DNA of 64,000 nucleotides, from the NCBI GenBank assembly GCA_963678255.2, contig CAXXTW010000001.1, positions 1,178,001 to 1,242,000 of the forward strand, read 5' to 3'. A program made the position numbers and the translations under genes. Positions 27,539-36,968 of this stretch are shown one piece after another. Each line of letters opens with the position of its first letter. Positions within the stretch are counted from its first letter, which is position 1. Below the pieces are notes generated by a model. The model saw nothing but the letters and a program-made list of their open reading frames with translations. It was not told the origin of the DNA and searched no databases. The DNA is from G963678255 sp963678255 (lineage in GTDB: Bacteria; Cloacimonadota; Cloacimonadia; Cloacimonadales; WRIO01).

Positions 27539-30500
27539 ATGTTTTTATCAAATTTATCAATAAATAGACCTGTTACGATAACTATGTTTTTATTAGTATT
27601 TGTTGTGTTTGGCGGTCTTGCATATTTTGGATTAACTTTAAACTTAATGCCTGATGTATCAATTCCTTATGTGTCAATTCAGACAGTATATCCTGGAGCT
27701 GGTCCTGTAGAGGTGGAATCACAGATAAGTAAAAAAATAGAAGACGCTGTTGCCACTATAAGTAATATCGATAATATTGAGTCCTATTCGATGGAGAATA
27801 TTTCTTATGTTATTATCAAATTTGATTTAGGTAAAGATGTTGATATTGCTAATCAGGAAGTAAAAGACAAAGTCGATGCTATTCTAAATAACTTACCTTC
27901 AGATGCCGAAAAACCAAAGATTGCTAAGTTTGATATTGGGGCTCAACCCATTATCAATTTGGTATTGAGTGGCAAACAATCACTAACTGAATTAAATGAA
28001 TATGCAGATAAGGATTTAAAAGATCGTTTATCTCAAATACAAGGTGTTGCTCAAGTGGAGCTTGAAGGTGGTCAGGCTCGTGAAATTCAGATTGAATTAA
28101 ATGCTAAAACTGTATATCAAAACAGTTTGTCTTTAAATCAACTTGGACAAGTTTTGGCAGCCTATAATCTAGATTTACCTGCAGGGCAGTTTAAAACCGA
28201 GGGTCAAGAATTATCTGTTCGTGTTAAGGGTCAGTATCAGAGCGTTTATGATTTAAATACTCTGGATATCCCTACAGCAACAGGTATAAAAAAGTTAAAT
28301 CAAATTGCGAAGGTTTCCGACAGCGGAGAAGAAGTCAGAAAACGCTCTACTTTTTTTCAAGTTGAATCAAACAAAAAAATGGATAATGTGATTAGAATTA
28401 ATTTAATAAAAAGTTCTGATGGCAATGCTGTGAAGATATCAAAGAGCATTCATAAAGCAATGCCATCAATACAAAAATCATTGCCCAAAGGCATGAAATT
28501 AGACATTGTAGATGATAGATCTATCTTTGTTGAGTCATCTGTCAACGATACCTTGTCTAACATCTATATGGGAATTTTACTAACTGGATTAATCCTTTTA
28601 TTTTTCTTACACGATTTAAGATCAACTCTTATTGTCGCTATCTCAATGCCTATATCAATCATTGCTACATTTATGGCGATGAAAATGTCTGGTTTTTCCT
28701 TAAACATTATGAGTTTGTTAGGCTTGTCAACTTCGACAGGAGTTTTGGTTACTAATTCAGTGGTGGTGCTGGAGAATATTTTCAGGCATAAAGAATTAGG
28801 TCATAATAAAAAAATGTCAGCTCAAATAGGAACCTCAGAAATAGCTGTTGCTGTTTTAGCTTCCACATTAACTAATATAGTCGTTTTTCTGCCAATTGGA
28901 ACTATGAGCTCCATTGTTGGACAATTCTTTAAAGAGTTTGGCTTAACTGTAACTTATGCAACTTTCTTTTCTTTATTAATATCTTTTACTTTAACACCAA
29001 TGATGGCTTCATTAATATTACCTGAAAAGAAACGTAGCAATAAAATATCTGAAAAATTAGAATCTGTTTTTAATTCTTGGGAAGTTTTTTATCACAATAG
29101 ACTAAAAGTTGTTTTAAAATCAAAGAAAAACAGTGTTATGGTTATGGGAATAAGTTTCATCTTATTAATCGGCAGCTTTTATTTAGCAAGTAAAGTAGGT
29201 TTTGAATTTATGCCTACATTAGATGAAGGTCAAATTAGTCTCCAAGTAGAATTACCTCAGGGAAATACATTAGAAGAAACTGGTATTGTGCTTAACAATA
29301 TTGAAAATAAGATTAAACATCATAAAGAAATTGAACACATCCTAACCACATTAGGTAGTAAAAGCCAGCTAGATACAGGGTTGAATTTAGCCAATTCGAA
29401 TATTAAACTTGTCGATGCAAAGAAGAGAAAACTAACTACAAAACAAGTTTCAGATTTAATAATCAGAGAGTTAGCAGAAATACCAAATGCAAAAATTAAA
29501 GTTAGTATTCAATCCTCAGCTGGTGGTAATGATGAGGATCCCATTTCTTTTTATATTCTAGGATATGATAACAAAACCTTGGAACAATTATCAAAACAAA
29601 TAATCAATAATATTAAAGATATTCCTGGATTGATCAATTTGGATACAAGTTCTCGTTCTGGAAAACCTGAATTAGTTATAGTACCAGATCGAGAGAAACT
29701 TTTATTAGCTGGCACGAATGTTTATGAATTAGCTTTAAGTGTCAGAGCTGTAATGGCTGGGACTGTCATGACTCGTTTTAAAGAAAAAGGTAATGAATAT
29801 GACTTAAAGATAAATCTTGAAGAAAGCTCTTATAATTCAATAGAAAAGATTAAGAAGATTCCTATTGTTACTTCAAAAGGGACTTTTGTTTTGGAACAAT
29901 TAGCAGATATAAATTTTGATACATCAGTAAATAAAATAATCCATAAGCAAAAATCAAAATCAATATTAATTTCTGGATCTCCTGCATCAGATGTACCATT
30001 AGGAAATGTAACGAATGACATTAAGAAACAACTAGATAAGATAAAATTCCCTGCAGGTTACTCAATACAATGGGGAGGTAGCACAGAAATGATGTCAGAT
30101 GCTGTAACTGATATGGCTAGAGCATTGTTTTTGGCTATCTTATTAACCTATATGTTGTTGGCAGCTATATTGGAGAGCTTTATTCAGCCTTTAATGATCA
30201 TGTCAACTGTACCTTTAGCATTGATTGGTGTTTTCTCAATACTCTTTATTACTGGACAAACAATGAATATTTTCTCAATGATGGCGATCATTATGTTGGT
30301 GGGTATTGTTGTAAACAATGCCATATTAATGTTGGATTATACTAATCAGTTAAAACGAGGAGGATCTTCTGTTAGAGATTCTTTATTAAAAGCATGTCCT
30401 ACTAAATTGAAACCTATAATTATGTCAAATTTAGCAATAGTCTTAGGTATGATGCCCATGGCTATGGGAATTGGTTCTGCAGGAAAAGAATTTAGACAAT

Positions 30501-30604
30501 CTATGGGATTGGTAAGTATTGGAGGGTTGATAGCTTCTACGATATTAACTTTATTTGTAATCCCTGCGATGTATTATACTTTTACCAGAAAAGAAAATAA
30601 ATAA
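27539..30604 (+). CDS. RND efflux permease (HAE1/AcrB-like)
   Basis: A 1021-residue inner-membrane pump with twelve membrane segments. The N-terminal RPVTITMFLLVFVVFGGLAY begins with the family RPV signature. Porter domains carry PGAGPVEVESQI. The first membrane half and the C-terminal half (VVNNAILMLDY, MMPMAMG) are complete. The TM4 segment GLSTSTGVLVTNSVVVLENI lacks the Asp pair typical of proton-driven drug pumps (often GLVVDDAIV). This suggests altered energisation or a different substrate class; that is inference. Last gene of the operon. Confidence 0.95.
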   Translation: MFLSNLSINRPVTITMFLLVFVVFGGLAYFGLTLNLMPDVSIPYVSIQTVYPGAGPVEVESQISKKIEDAVATISNIDNIESYSMENISYVIIKFDLGKDVDIANQEVKDKVDAILNNLPSDAEKPKIAKFDIGAQPIINLVLSGKQSLTELNEYADKDLKDRLSQIQGVAQVELEGGQAREIQIELNAKTVYQNSLSLNQLGQVLAAYNLDLPAGQFKTEGQELSVRVKGQYQSVYDLNTLDIPTATGIKKLNQIAKVSDSGEEVRKRSTFFQVESNKKMDNVIRINLIKSSDGNAVKISKSIHKAMPSIQKSLPKGMKLDIVDDRSIFVESSVNDTLSNIYMGILLTGLILLFFLHDLRSTLIVAISMPISIIATFMAMKMSGFSLNIMSLLGLSTSTGVLVTNSVVVLENIFRHKELGHNKKMSAQIGTSEIAVAVLASTLTNIVVFLPIGTMSSIVGQFFKEFGLTVTYATFFSLLISFTLTPMMASLILPEKKRSNKISEKLESVFNSWEVFYHNRLKVVLKSKKNSVMVMGISFILLIGSFYLASKVGFEFMPTLDEGQISLQVELPQGNTLEETGIVLNNIENKIKHHKEIEHILTTLGSKSQLDTGLNLANSNIKLVDAKKRKLTTKQVSDLIIRELAEIPNAKIKVSIQSSAGGNDEDPISFYILGYDNKTLEQLSKQIINNIKDIPGLINLDTSSRSGKPELVIVPDREKLLLAGTNVYELALSVRAVMAGTVMTRFKEKGNEYDLKINLEESSYNSIEKIKKIPIVTSKGTFVLEQLADINFDTSVNKIIHKQKSKSILISGSPASDVPLGNVTNDIKKQLDKIKFPAGYSIQWGGSTEMMSDAVTDMARALFLAILLTYMLLAAILESFIQPLMIMSTVPLALIGVFSILFITGQTMNIFSMMAIIMLVGIVVNNAILMLDYTNQLKRGGSSVRDSLLKACPTKLKPIIMSNLAIVLGMMPMAMGIGSAGKEFRQSMGLVSIGGLIASTILTLFVIPAMYYTFTRKENK

Positions 30605-30625
30605 CGCCCTCTCCTCTCAAAAAGT

Positions 30626-30653
30626 AAGGGAGCAGTGATGCTCCCTTTTTTCT
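30626..30653 (+). terminator. Intrinsic terminator after the efflux operon
   Basis: AAGGGAGCA/TGCTCCCTT with loop GTGA, followed by six T residues. Confidence 0.9.
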
Positions 30654-30680
30654 TGACAAAGTGTTAAAATGTCATATACT
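30653..30680 (+). promoter_or_regulatory. Sigma70-type promoter upstream of the AOR gene
   Basis: TTGACA at 30653-30658 and TATACT at 30675-30680 with a 16-base spacer. It lies directly after the efflux terminator and leaves a leader of about 150 bases before the oxidoreductase start. Confidence 0.7.
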
Positions 30681-30705
30681 GAATTTTTAAAATTGAGGTT
30701 GTAAA

Positions 30706-30732
30706 ATGAAAATTGTAAAAAATGATTCGTAG
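30706..30732 (+). CDS. Possible 8-residue leader peptide
   Basis: ATG at 30706 with GAGG seven bases upstream opens a frame of eight codons (MKIVKNDS) ending in TAG, within the leader of the oxidoreductase gene. It could be a leader peptide or the remnant of a small gene such as the MoaD-like ones often near AOR enzymes. Very short, so weakly supported. Confidence 0.25.
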   Translation: MKIVKNDS

Positions 30733-30837
30733 ATAGCCATAAAAGAAAATCGAAACAATTTCTGAAGAGAATAATTGTGCTGAATTCATACTTTCTTTCC
30801 AATATAGCATAAAATTAAATAGATTGAGAGGCAAACA

Positions 30838-32712
30838 ATGCATCCTACATTAAAAACGCTTTTTGTTGATGTATCAACAGGCTATTATAAGATTCGTCGA
30901 TATCCAGTGGGAGAATTTTTCGGACCCGTTGATTTAGGGTTGCGTTTATCCGCTCGATATAATAGCTTAAACATCGGCGCAGGGCTTTTAGCGGGATCTA
31001 TATTCCCCGGCTCTAATCGTTTGATTATAACGGGGTTTTCGCCTTGCTGGGGCGGTTTCTATGTATCCACCATGGGTGGAGCTGCTCTGATCTTTGACAA
31101 CCTGGGAATAAATATATTGTCTATAATAAAAAAAGCAAAAGAACCTTCAATACTATACATAAATAGAGAACATGGAGAAGAGGTTGAAATAGAAGTTTAT
31201 CCTGTTGATATACACAGAGTATGGAGTCAGGGAGAAGGTGGATTTTATTCTTTATTTAAGTATATAAAAGAAAATTATTCAGAAAAATATGACACAGAAC
31301 CAAGAATATTAGCGACAGGACCGGCTTCCATGTATTCTGATTTTGGAGCCATTGGGTCAATCCCGACAGAGCATGGAGAAGAAACTCATGCAGATACTTG
31401 GGCAGGTCGAGGAGGTTTTGGTTCAAAGTTAGTGCAAGAGTTTAATATAGTAGGAATCATATATGGGGGAACTTATATTGATGAGGATTTTAGGGACAGA
31501 AAAGTTGCTGATGAGTGGTTTGAAGAGAAGTTTCAGAAGAAATTAATGGCAAAGGATTTTGAAGCAACTGCTAAATATAGATTTGAAACTAAGTTTGAAA
31601 CTGGCGGTACTTTAGGCGTAAATTATGCCACAGTGGGGAAAAACCTGATAGCTTTTAATTATAAAACTGTTTTTATGAATGAAGAAGAACGTTTAGACAT
31701 TCACCAGAGATTTATTGTAAATCATTATTTGAAACAGTTTAATGATACGAGTATTGCGGGTAAACAGTATAAAACCTGTGGTGAACCTTGTGGAGCTGTT
31801 TGTAAAAAATTAAATGGTATATATAAAAAAGACTATGAACCTTATCAGGCATTGGGGCCATTATGTGGTATTTTTGATCAAAATTGGGCTGAGAAGGTAA
31901 ACAGAAAAGCAGATTCCTATGGGTTTGATGCGATAGCTGTTGGGGGTGTCATTGCTTGGTTGATGGAATGTTTAGATAAAGGTTTGTTATCAATGGAAGA
32001 ATTAGGAGTCAATATCATGCCTTATTTTAAAGCTGAAGGGTTTGATGTTGTTAATCATTCAGCTCAAAATGGACAATTAGTTCTGCAATTACTTGATTCA
32101 ATCATCTGGAAAAAAGGTCTTGTAGATTTATCAGAAGGTGCGAGAAAATGGGGAAGAGTTATTTCTGAGAAAAAAGGGATAAAACTATTAGATTATTTTG
32201 TCTTTAATTCGTTTGGACGAAAAGGATGGATGGTTCCAAATCAATACTGGAATGCTGGGGTTTTGTCACCCATGCCGATAATGGGGAAATATTATATGTA
32301 TTATGGTAATGATTTTCTGCCTCCAAGGGAATTAGGAAGAGTGAATGCTTTGAGATTTAAACAAGAGTTTATCATGGATAATATGGGTTTTTGCCGTTTT
32401 CACAGATTATGGGCAGAGGATATGATTCCTGAGTTAATGGCAAATCTCTATGATTTAAAAGATAAATATATATACTCTTGTTATAATACAGCCTGTCGGA
32501 TTAATACTAGGAATGCTTCGTTGTTTTGGGAATCAGAAAGAAATATTGATTTTGTACATACTTATTTAAAAGAATCCAAAAAATTTCAGAAGAATTATCC
32601 TGAAGAATTAGATTATTGGTTGGAAGAATTTCAAAAGGATAAACATGAGGCTGCTCTGAATTATTGGTATGAGATTCATAAGGGAATACAGGAATCTTTA
32701 AGAGAATTTTAG
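30838..32712 (+). CDS. Aldehyde:ferredoxin oxidoreductase family enzyme (tungstopterin)
   Basis: A 624-residue AOR-family protein. These enzymes oxidise aldehydes to acids with ferredoxin, using a tungsten bis-pterin cofactor and one 4Fe-4S cluster. The N-terminal AOR domain has GGFYVSTMGGAA and a WAGRGGFGS loop. Cluster ligands appear as C314, C318 and C322 (CGEPCGAVC) and C519 (MGFCRFHR). The first spacing is CX3C rather than the CX2C of Pyrococcus AOR. The substrate is unknown. It stands alone with its own promoter. Confidence 0.92.
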   Translation: MHPTLKTLFVDVSTGYYKIRRYPVGEFFGPVDLGLRLSARYNSLNIGAGLLAGSIFPGSNRLIITGFSPCWGGFYVSTMGGAALIFDNLGINILSIIKKAKEPSILYINREHGEEVEIEVYPVDIHRVWSQGEGGFYSLFKYIKENYSEKYDTEPRILATGPASMYSDFGAIGSIPTEHGEETHADTWAGRGGFGSKLVQEFNIVGIIYGGTYIDEDFRDRKVADEWFEEKFQKKLMAKDFEATAKYRFETKFETGGTLGVNYATVGKNLIAFNYKTVFMNEEERLDIHQRFIVNHYLKQFNDTSIAGKQYKTCGEPCGAVCKKLNGIYKKDYEPYQALGPLCGIFDQNWAEKVNRKADSYGFDAIAVGGVIAWLMECLDKGLLSMEELGVNIMPYFKAEGFDVVNHSAQNGQLVLQLLDSIIWKKGLVDLSEGARKWGRVISEKKGIKLLDYFVFNSFGRKGWMVPNQYWNAGVLSPMPIMGKYYMYYGNDFLPPRELGRVNALRFKQEFIMDNMGFCRFHRLWAEDMIPELMANLYDLKDKYIYSCYNTACRINTRNASLFWESERNIDFVHTYLKESKKFQKNYPEELDYWLEEFQKDKHEAALNYWYEIHKGIQESLREF

Positions 32713-32744
32713 AAATTAGTTAAAATTTTAAATGAAAGTTCTCA

Positions 32745-32767
32745 TAACAATGATTATTGTTTTTTTG
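32745..32767 (+). terminator. Weak terminator after the AOR gene
   Basis: AACAAT/ATTGTT with a short loop, followed by seven T residues. It overlaps the 3' end of the converging kinase gene. Confidence 0.4.
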
Positions 32768-34952
32768 TAATTATATCATGAACGATTTTTGATAGTTTTT
32801 CTAAAGTATAAGGTTTTTGAATAAATGCACAAACACCAAGCTCCATTACTTTTTCAACTCGTTCATCAAGTTTAAATCCTGATGAGAGGAGAACTTTCAC
32901 TTTGGGGTTTATGGCTTTCATGCCAATAAATGCTTCTTTACCAGACATCTTTGGCATAACCATATCTAAAAGTATAAGGTCAATTTTATGATGATGTTTT
33001 TGATACATTTGAAGCCCTTCTTCACCATTTGAAGCAATTAAAACTTTATAATTACATTCTATAAGAATATCTTGAGCAATTTGTTGAATAAGTAATTCAT
33101 CATCAACAATAAGTATTGTTTCTCCATTGCCTTTATCAATATCAAGAGTTTTTGATATGTAAGAAGAAATCATAGAATCAGATACTAAAACAGGGAGATA
33201 GAGTATAAAATTTGAACCTATTTCAAGTTCAGAATACACATCAATAAAACCATTATGTTGTTTAACAATATTATAGACCATCGTTAAGCCCAATCCTGTT
33301 CCCTGCCCTTTATCTTTTGTAGTAAAGAAAGGGTCGAATAATTTTGGGAGGTTTTTAGCTTCAATACCTACTCCATTATCATTAACAATTATTTTCCAAT
33401 AGGGGATTTGTTCAGCTTCAGGGTGGTTTTTGATGAAAAATTTATCTGGTGTTACATTCTCAATCCATAGTTTTAAAACACCTGTATGAGGCTCATTTTC
33501 TTTTCTCATGATGGTCATTGAATGATAAGCATTAATAGTTAAATTTAGTATTACCTGTTCTAATTGTGTCAGGTCAGCAAAAACAGGCGCTTCTTCAGGA
33601 TAAAAGTTAAAGTCAATTAGAACTGATTTATCAAAAGTGTTTTTACAGATTTTCATGATATGTCTTATTGCAGTGTTCAAGTCAACCTTTGCAAAAGACA
33701 GTTCCTGCTTTCTGGATAAAGCCAAGAATTGTTGAACCATATCAGAGGCACGATTACTGGATTCTTCAATTGTATCAATATACTTTTCAATTGTTTCCAA
33801 AGGTATATGATCTTTGAATCCGATTTTATATCTGATGAGGGAAAGGGTTCCTACAATTCCACATAGAACATTATTGAAGTCATGAGCCAATCCCCCAGCA
33901 AGAGTACCCACTGTTTCCATTTTTTGAGCTTGTCTTAACTGCAAATCTTTTTTTTCTAAATCTGTTACATCATCAATTCGTAAAACCATTCCTTCGAAAT
34001 TATCACTTCTAAGGGGGTAAAGGAAAATTTCAAAATACTTTTCTTCATGATCAATGAGAAGCTCATGATTAAGTTTTTTTGTTATGCCAGAATGCATAAC
34101 ATCTGTGCAAATAGTTTTATATTTTGAGAATATTGGAGCAATATCCCATAGAATTTGATTTATTGCTTCACTATAAGAAATCCCTGTTAGTTTTGATGCG
34201 ACAGTATTCCATTCAAGAATATACCCTTTTTTTGTAATTGCAATCAGTACAGAAGGCATAGATTCAAGGATATTTTCGGTCATTTCAATACTGTTTTTTA
34301 GTTTTTCAGTCATTTGATTGAAATCTTTTGAAAGGATACCAATTTCATCGTTTGCCATTATTTCAACTCTTTGGTTAAGATTCCCTTTTGTAATCATAGA
34401 GACAGTATTTAATAACTTTTTTATTGGATTAACAATGACGTTTAAGATTAGTAAATAAAGGATCAATAAAATCGCTACAATTATAATGAAACTCGAGATG
34501 AGTAAATAAAGTTGATACTTTAATATTAAATCTTGAGTCTTTTGTAAATTAAAGGATACTTCCACATAACCTAAAATATCTCCAGTTTCACTAACAATAT
34601 CTTCCTTGAATGTTTTATTTTTTATTCTTTCAGTTCGGATGGCATTAGTAGAAGGGGTTAATGGTGTTCCATTTTTATCACAAACAAGAGCATAATTAAT
34701 GTCATCGTTTTTCTGTAATTCTTTTACATTATATTCCAGTGAAAAGAAATCTTGTCTGATGAGAGGAGATTCGCTAATTCTAGCGAACATCTTTGTAATT
34801 TCTTGTCCTTTTCTTATTTCCTGATTTATCAATGATTTTTGAAACATTGAGTTATAGATAATATTTAGAATAAAAAGTAGAAGAACTAAAGAAAAAGAAA
34901 TTAAAGAGATTATTTTAGAAGAGAGTTTTAAGTTTTTTAGCAATCTATTCAT
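32754..34952 (-). CDS. Membrane hybrid sensor histidine kinase paired with a BMP-type binding protein
   Basis: A 732-residue protein: TM1 (about 14-33), a periplasmic sensor of roughly 110 residues, TM2 (about 146-171), HAMP, PAS (about 225-335), HisKA with H357 in GGLAHDFNNVLCG, HATPase_c (DNGVGIEAKNLPKLFDPFFTTK, GTGLGLTMV) and a C-terminal receiver (ILIVDDE, LILLDMVMPKMSG). The same-strand upstream gene, three nucleotides away counting from its stop, encodes a BMP/PnrA lipoprotein. The binding protein probably presents its ligand to this kinase's periplasmic domain, as LuxP does for LuxQ. Confidence 0.93.
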   Translation of the reverse strand: MNRLLKNLKLSSKIISLISFSLVLLLFILNIIYNSMFQKSLINQEIRKGQEITKMFARISESPLIRQDFFSLEYNVKELQKNDDINYALVCDKNGTPLTPSTNAIRTERIKNKTFKEDIVSETGDILGYVEVSFNLQKTQDLILKYQLYLLISSFIIIVAILLILYLLILNVIVNPIKKLLNTVSMITKGNLNQRVEIMANDEIGILSKDFNQMTEKLKNSIEMTENILESMPSVLIAITKKGYILEWNTVASKLTGISYSEAINQILWDIAPIFSKYKTICTDVMHSGITKKLNHELLIDHEEKYFEIFLYPLRSDNFEGMVLRIDDVTDLEKKDLQLRQAQKMETVGTLAGGLAHDFNNVLCGIVGTLSLIRYKIGFKDHIPLETIEKYIDTIEESSNRASDMVQQFLALSRKQELSFAKVDLNTAIRHIMKICKNTFDKSVLIDFNFYPEEAPVFADLTQLEQVILNLTINAYHSMTIMRKENEPHTGVLKLWIENVTPDKFFIKNHPEAEQIPYWKIIVNDNGVGIEAKNLPKLFDPFFTTKDKGQGTGLGLTMVYNIVKQHNGFIDVYSELEIGSNFILYLPVLVSDSMISSYISKTLDIDKGNGETILIVDDELLIQQIAQDILIECNYKVLIASNGEEGLQMYQKHHHKIDLILLDMVMPKMSGKEAFIGMKAINPKVKVLLSSGFKLDERVEKVMELGVCAFIQKPYTLEKLSKIVHDIITKKQ

Positions 34953-34954
34953 TG

Positions 34955-36007
34955 CTAATCCTTATAAACGCTTGGTACAATAATGTTCCCAGATTTAATT
35001 TTATCAGAAATGTTGTTAATTTGTTTTAAATACAGCGGATTAATTTTGTCTTTGGTATATAACATTGAAGATAATGAAACCCCATTTTCAATTAAGCCCA
35101 GTTTATAAGCTTTGTTTTTAAATTTTCCAGTGAGGATATTATTGATAACCATGTTAATGCCTTGATCAAGTCTTTTCATCATGCTGGTGAGTATGAACCC
35201 TTCGGCTAGATAATCTTGATCTGAGTCAACTCCAATAGCATAACAGTTTGATTCTTTAGCTGCATTAAAAACCCCGATACCAGAAGCTGAGGCAACCTGA
35301 TATATAACATCAACATCGTCAGCTTTATACAGTGAGGTAGCAATTTTGTAAGCTTTTTTTGGGTTAGCAAAAGGGGATATCTTATCATCTGTTTTTCCAA
35401 TAAAGCTAGTGTAAATAATTATTTCTGGGTTAATATATTCAGCGCCAGCTTTATAGCCAACTACAAAGTCTTGAATAACATCAATATTAGCAGCGCCAAT
35501 AACAGCAATTTTCTTTGTTTTAGTTTCCATAGCAGAAAGAGCACCTGCCAGAAAAGATCCTTCGTTTTGTTTAAAGGTAACAGAAGCCACATTTGGGTAA
35601 TAATGTTTAGCAAAATCATCCAGAATGATAAATAAGATTTTTGGATATTTTTTTGCCAATTTATCAACTGGGTCTATCATATGAAAACCACCGCCAGCAA
35701 ATATTACATTTGCACCTTTAGAGATGAGTTCTTCAATAGCAGTCACATCCTCATTCATAGATTTAGGAGCTGTATAGATAAAGTCTATTCCGTAGTTTTT
35801 TTTGGCAAAGAGCATGCCATTATATTGCATGTCATTAAATGCTTTGTCTCCTAACCCACCTGTCCCTGTAACCAAACCAAAAAGATATTTAGATTTTTCA
35901 GTTTTGAGATTATTGCTAGAATCTTTATTAGAATTATCATTGTTTTTACAAGAATGTACAAAAATAGATAAGATAATGATTAAAAAAAACAGATATATTT
36001 TTTTCAT
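34955..36007 (-). CDS. BMP/PnrA-family periplasmic binding lipoprotein
   Basis: A 350-residue basic-membrane-protein family lipoprotein (lipobox IFVHSC, C20). Family marks include GTGGLGDKAFNDMQYNG, FAGGGFHMIDPV, NEGSFLAGALSAM and the D-rich GVDSDQDYLAEG loop. PnrA-type proteins bind nucleosides and normally feed an ABC transporter; none is encoded here. Start: ATG 36007 or GTG 36013, both behind AGGAGG (10 or 4 bases). It shares a promoter with the downstream hybrid kinase. Confidence 0.9.
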   Translation of the reverse strand: MKKIYLFFLIIILSIFVHSCKNNDNSNKDSSNNLKTEKSKYLFGLVTGTGGLGDKAFNDMQYNGMLFAKKNYGIDFIYTAPKSMNEDVTAIEELISKGANVIFAGGGFHMIDPVDKLAKKYPKILFIILDDFAKHYYPNVASVTFKQNEGSFLAGALSAMETKTKKIAVIGAANIDVIQDFVVGYKAGAEYINPEIIIYTSFIGKTDDKISPFANPKKAYKIATSLYKADDVDVIYQVASASGIGVFNAAKESNCYAIGVDSDQDYLAEGFILTSMMKRLDQGINMVINNILTGKFKNKAYKLGLIENGVSLSSMLYTKDKINPLYLKQINNISDKIKSGNIIVPSVYKD

Positions 36008-36034
36008 AATCACTACACCTCCTAAATTGAATAA

Positions 36035-36063
36035 ATTATAATCTGAAAAATGTGTTAAGTCAA
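36035..36063 (-). promoter_or_regulatory. Promoter of the BMP-kinase operon
   Basis: On the reverse strand: TTGACT (36063-36058) and TATAAT (36040-36035) with a 17-base spacer, upstream of the BMP lipoprotein start. Confidence 0.75.
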
Positions 36064-36097
36064 GAATAAAAAATTAAATATTTTTTGATTATGAACC

Positions 36098-36117
36098 ATT
36101 TGACAAATTTGTCAAAT
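36098..36117. promoter_or_regulatory. 20-bp perfect palindrome, probable operator
   Basis: ATTTGACAAA followed directly by its reverse complement, with no loop. It lies between two divergent transcription units, about 35 bases upstream of the -35 element of the BMP-kinase promoter and 27 bases before the HAD gene. Symmetry without a spacer suits a dimeric DNA-binding protein. Confidence 0.5.
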
Positions 36118-36143
36118 AATAGAAACAGGATAAGGAGGATAAT

Positions 36144-36968
36144 GTGATAAAAAAAATGGTCATAACAGATTTTGATGGAACATTGGGGCAGGTCAATGGT
36201 GCAGTATCATTTAATAATTATAAATGTTTAGAAGATTTAGGCAGATTGAATATTATAAGAGCTGTCGCAACTGGAAGATCATTATTCTCAGTTTATAAAG
36301 TTATGTCTGAAGATTTTCCAATAGATTATCTTATTTTTTCTTCAGGTGCGGGTATTATGGATTGGAAAACAAAAGAAATTATTTATAAACAACAAATTGA
36401 TAAAAGTTCTTCCAATATAATTAAAAAATACTTATTATCAAAAGGATATTCTTTCATGCTTCATTTTGCTATACCTGATAATCATTGTTTTTTTCATTAT
36501 CAAGGTAAAGATATTGTAAAAGATTATTTTAATAGAATAGAATTTTATAAAGAATTTTCTTATAAAGAGAACGACCATATTTTTTATAACAGTGAATTTT
36601 CACAATTCTTAGTAATTGAGCCATCATACTCTAAGGCAGAAATTACTATAAAGAAAGATTTATTTGATTATAATGTCATTAGAACAACTTCTCCATTTGA
36701 TCATCAATCTTTATGGATAGAGATTTTTCATAAAGAGGTAATGAAATCCCTTGGTTGTCAGAGATTGAGTCAATTATTAGGGATAGACCGAGAGAACATT
36801 ATGATTTTGGGTAATGATTATAATGATTTAGATATGTTGGAATGGGGGATTCATTCTTATGCTGTCGAAAATGCACCAAAAGATATTAAGGATCAGTTCA
36901 GAGTTGTTAGTTCAGCTGACAATGATGGGTTTTGTGAAGCAGTTGAAGATTTTCTTAGTCGTAAGTAA
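36144..36968 (+). CDS. HAD-superfamily (Cof-type) phosphatase
   Basis: A 274-residue protein with HAD motif I DFDGTLGQVNG near the N-terminus, a C2-type cap and the motif III/IV region GNDYNDLDMLEWG. Cof-type HAD enzymes dephosphorylate sugar phosphates, nucleotides or cofactors; the substrate is not predictable. The start is GTG at 36144 with AAGGAGG six bases upstream. The 3' end overlaps the converging membrane-protein gene by 14 bases. Confidence 0.9.
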   Translation: MIKKMVITDFDGTLGQVNGAVSFNNYKCLEDLGRLNIIRAVATGRSLFSVYKVMSEDFPIDYLIFSSGAGIMDWKTKEIIYKQQIDKSSSNIIKKYLLSKGYSFMLHFAIPDNHCFFHYQGKDIVKDYFNRIEFYKEFSYKENDHIFYNSEFSQFLVIEPSYSKAEITIKKDLFDYNVIRTTSPFDHQSLWIEIFHKEVMKSLGCQRLSQLLGIDRENIMILGNDYNDLDMLEWGIHSYAVENAPKDIKDQFRVVSSADNDGFCEAVEDFLSRK

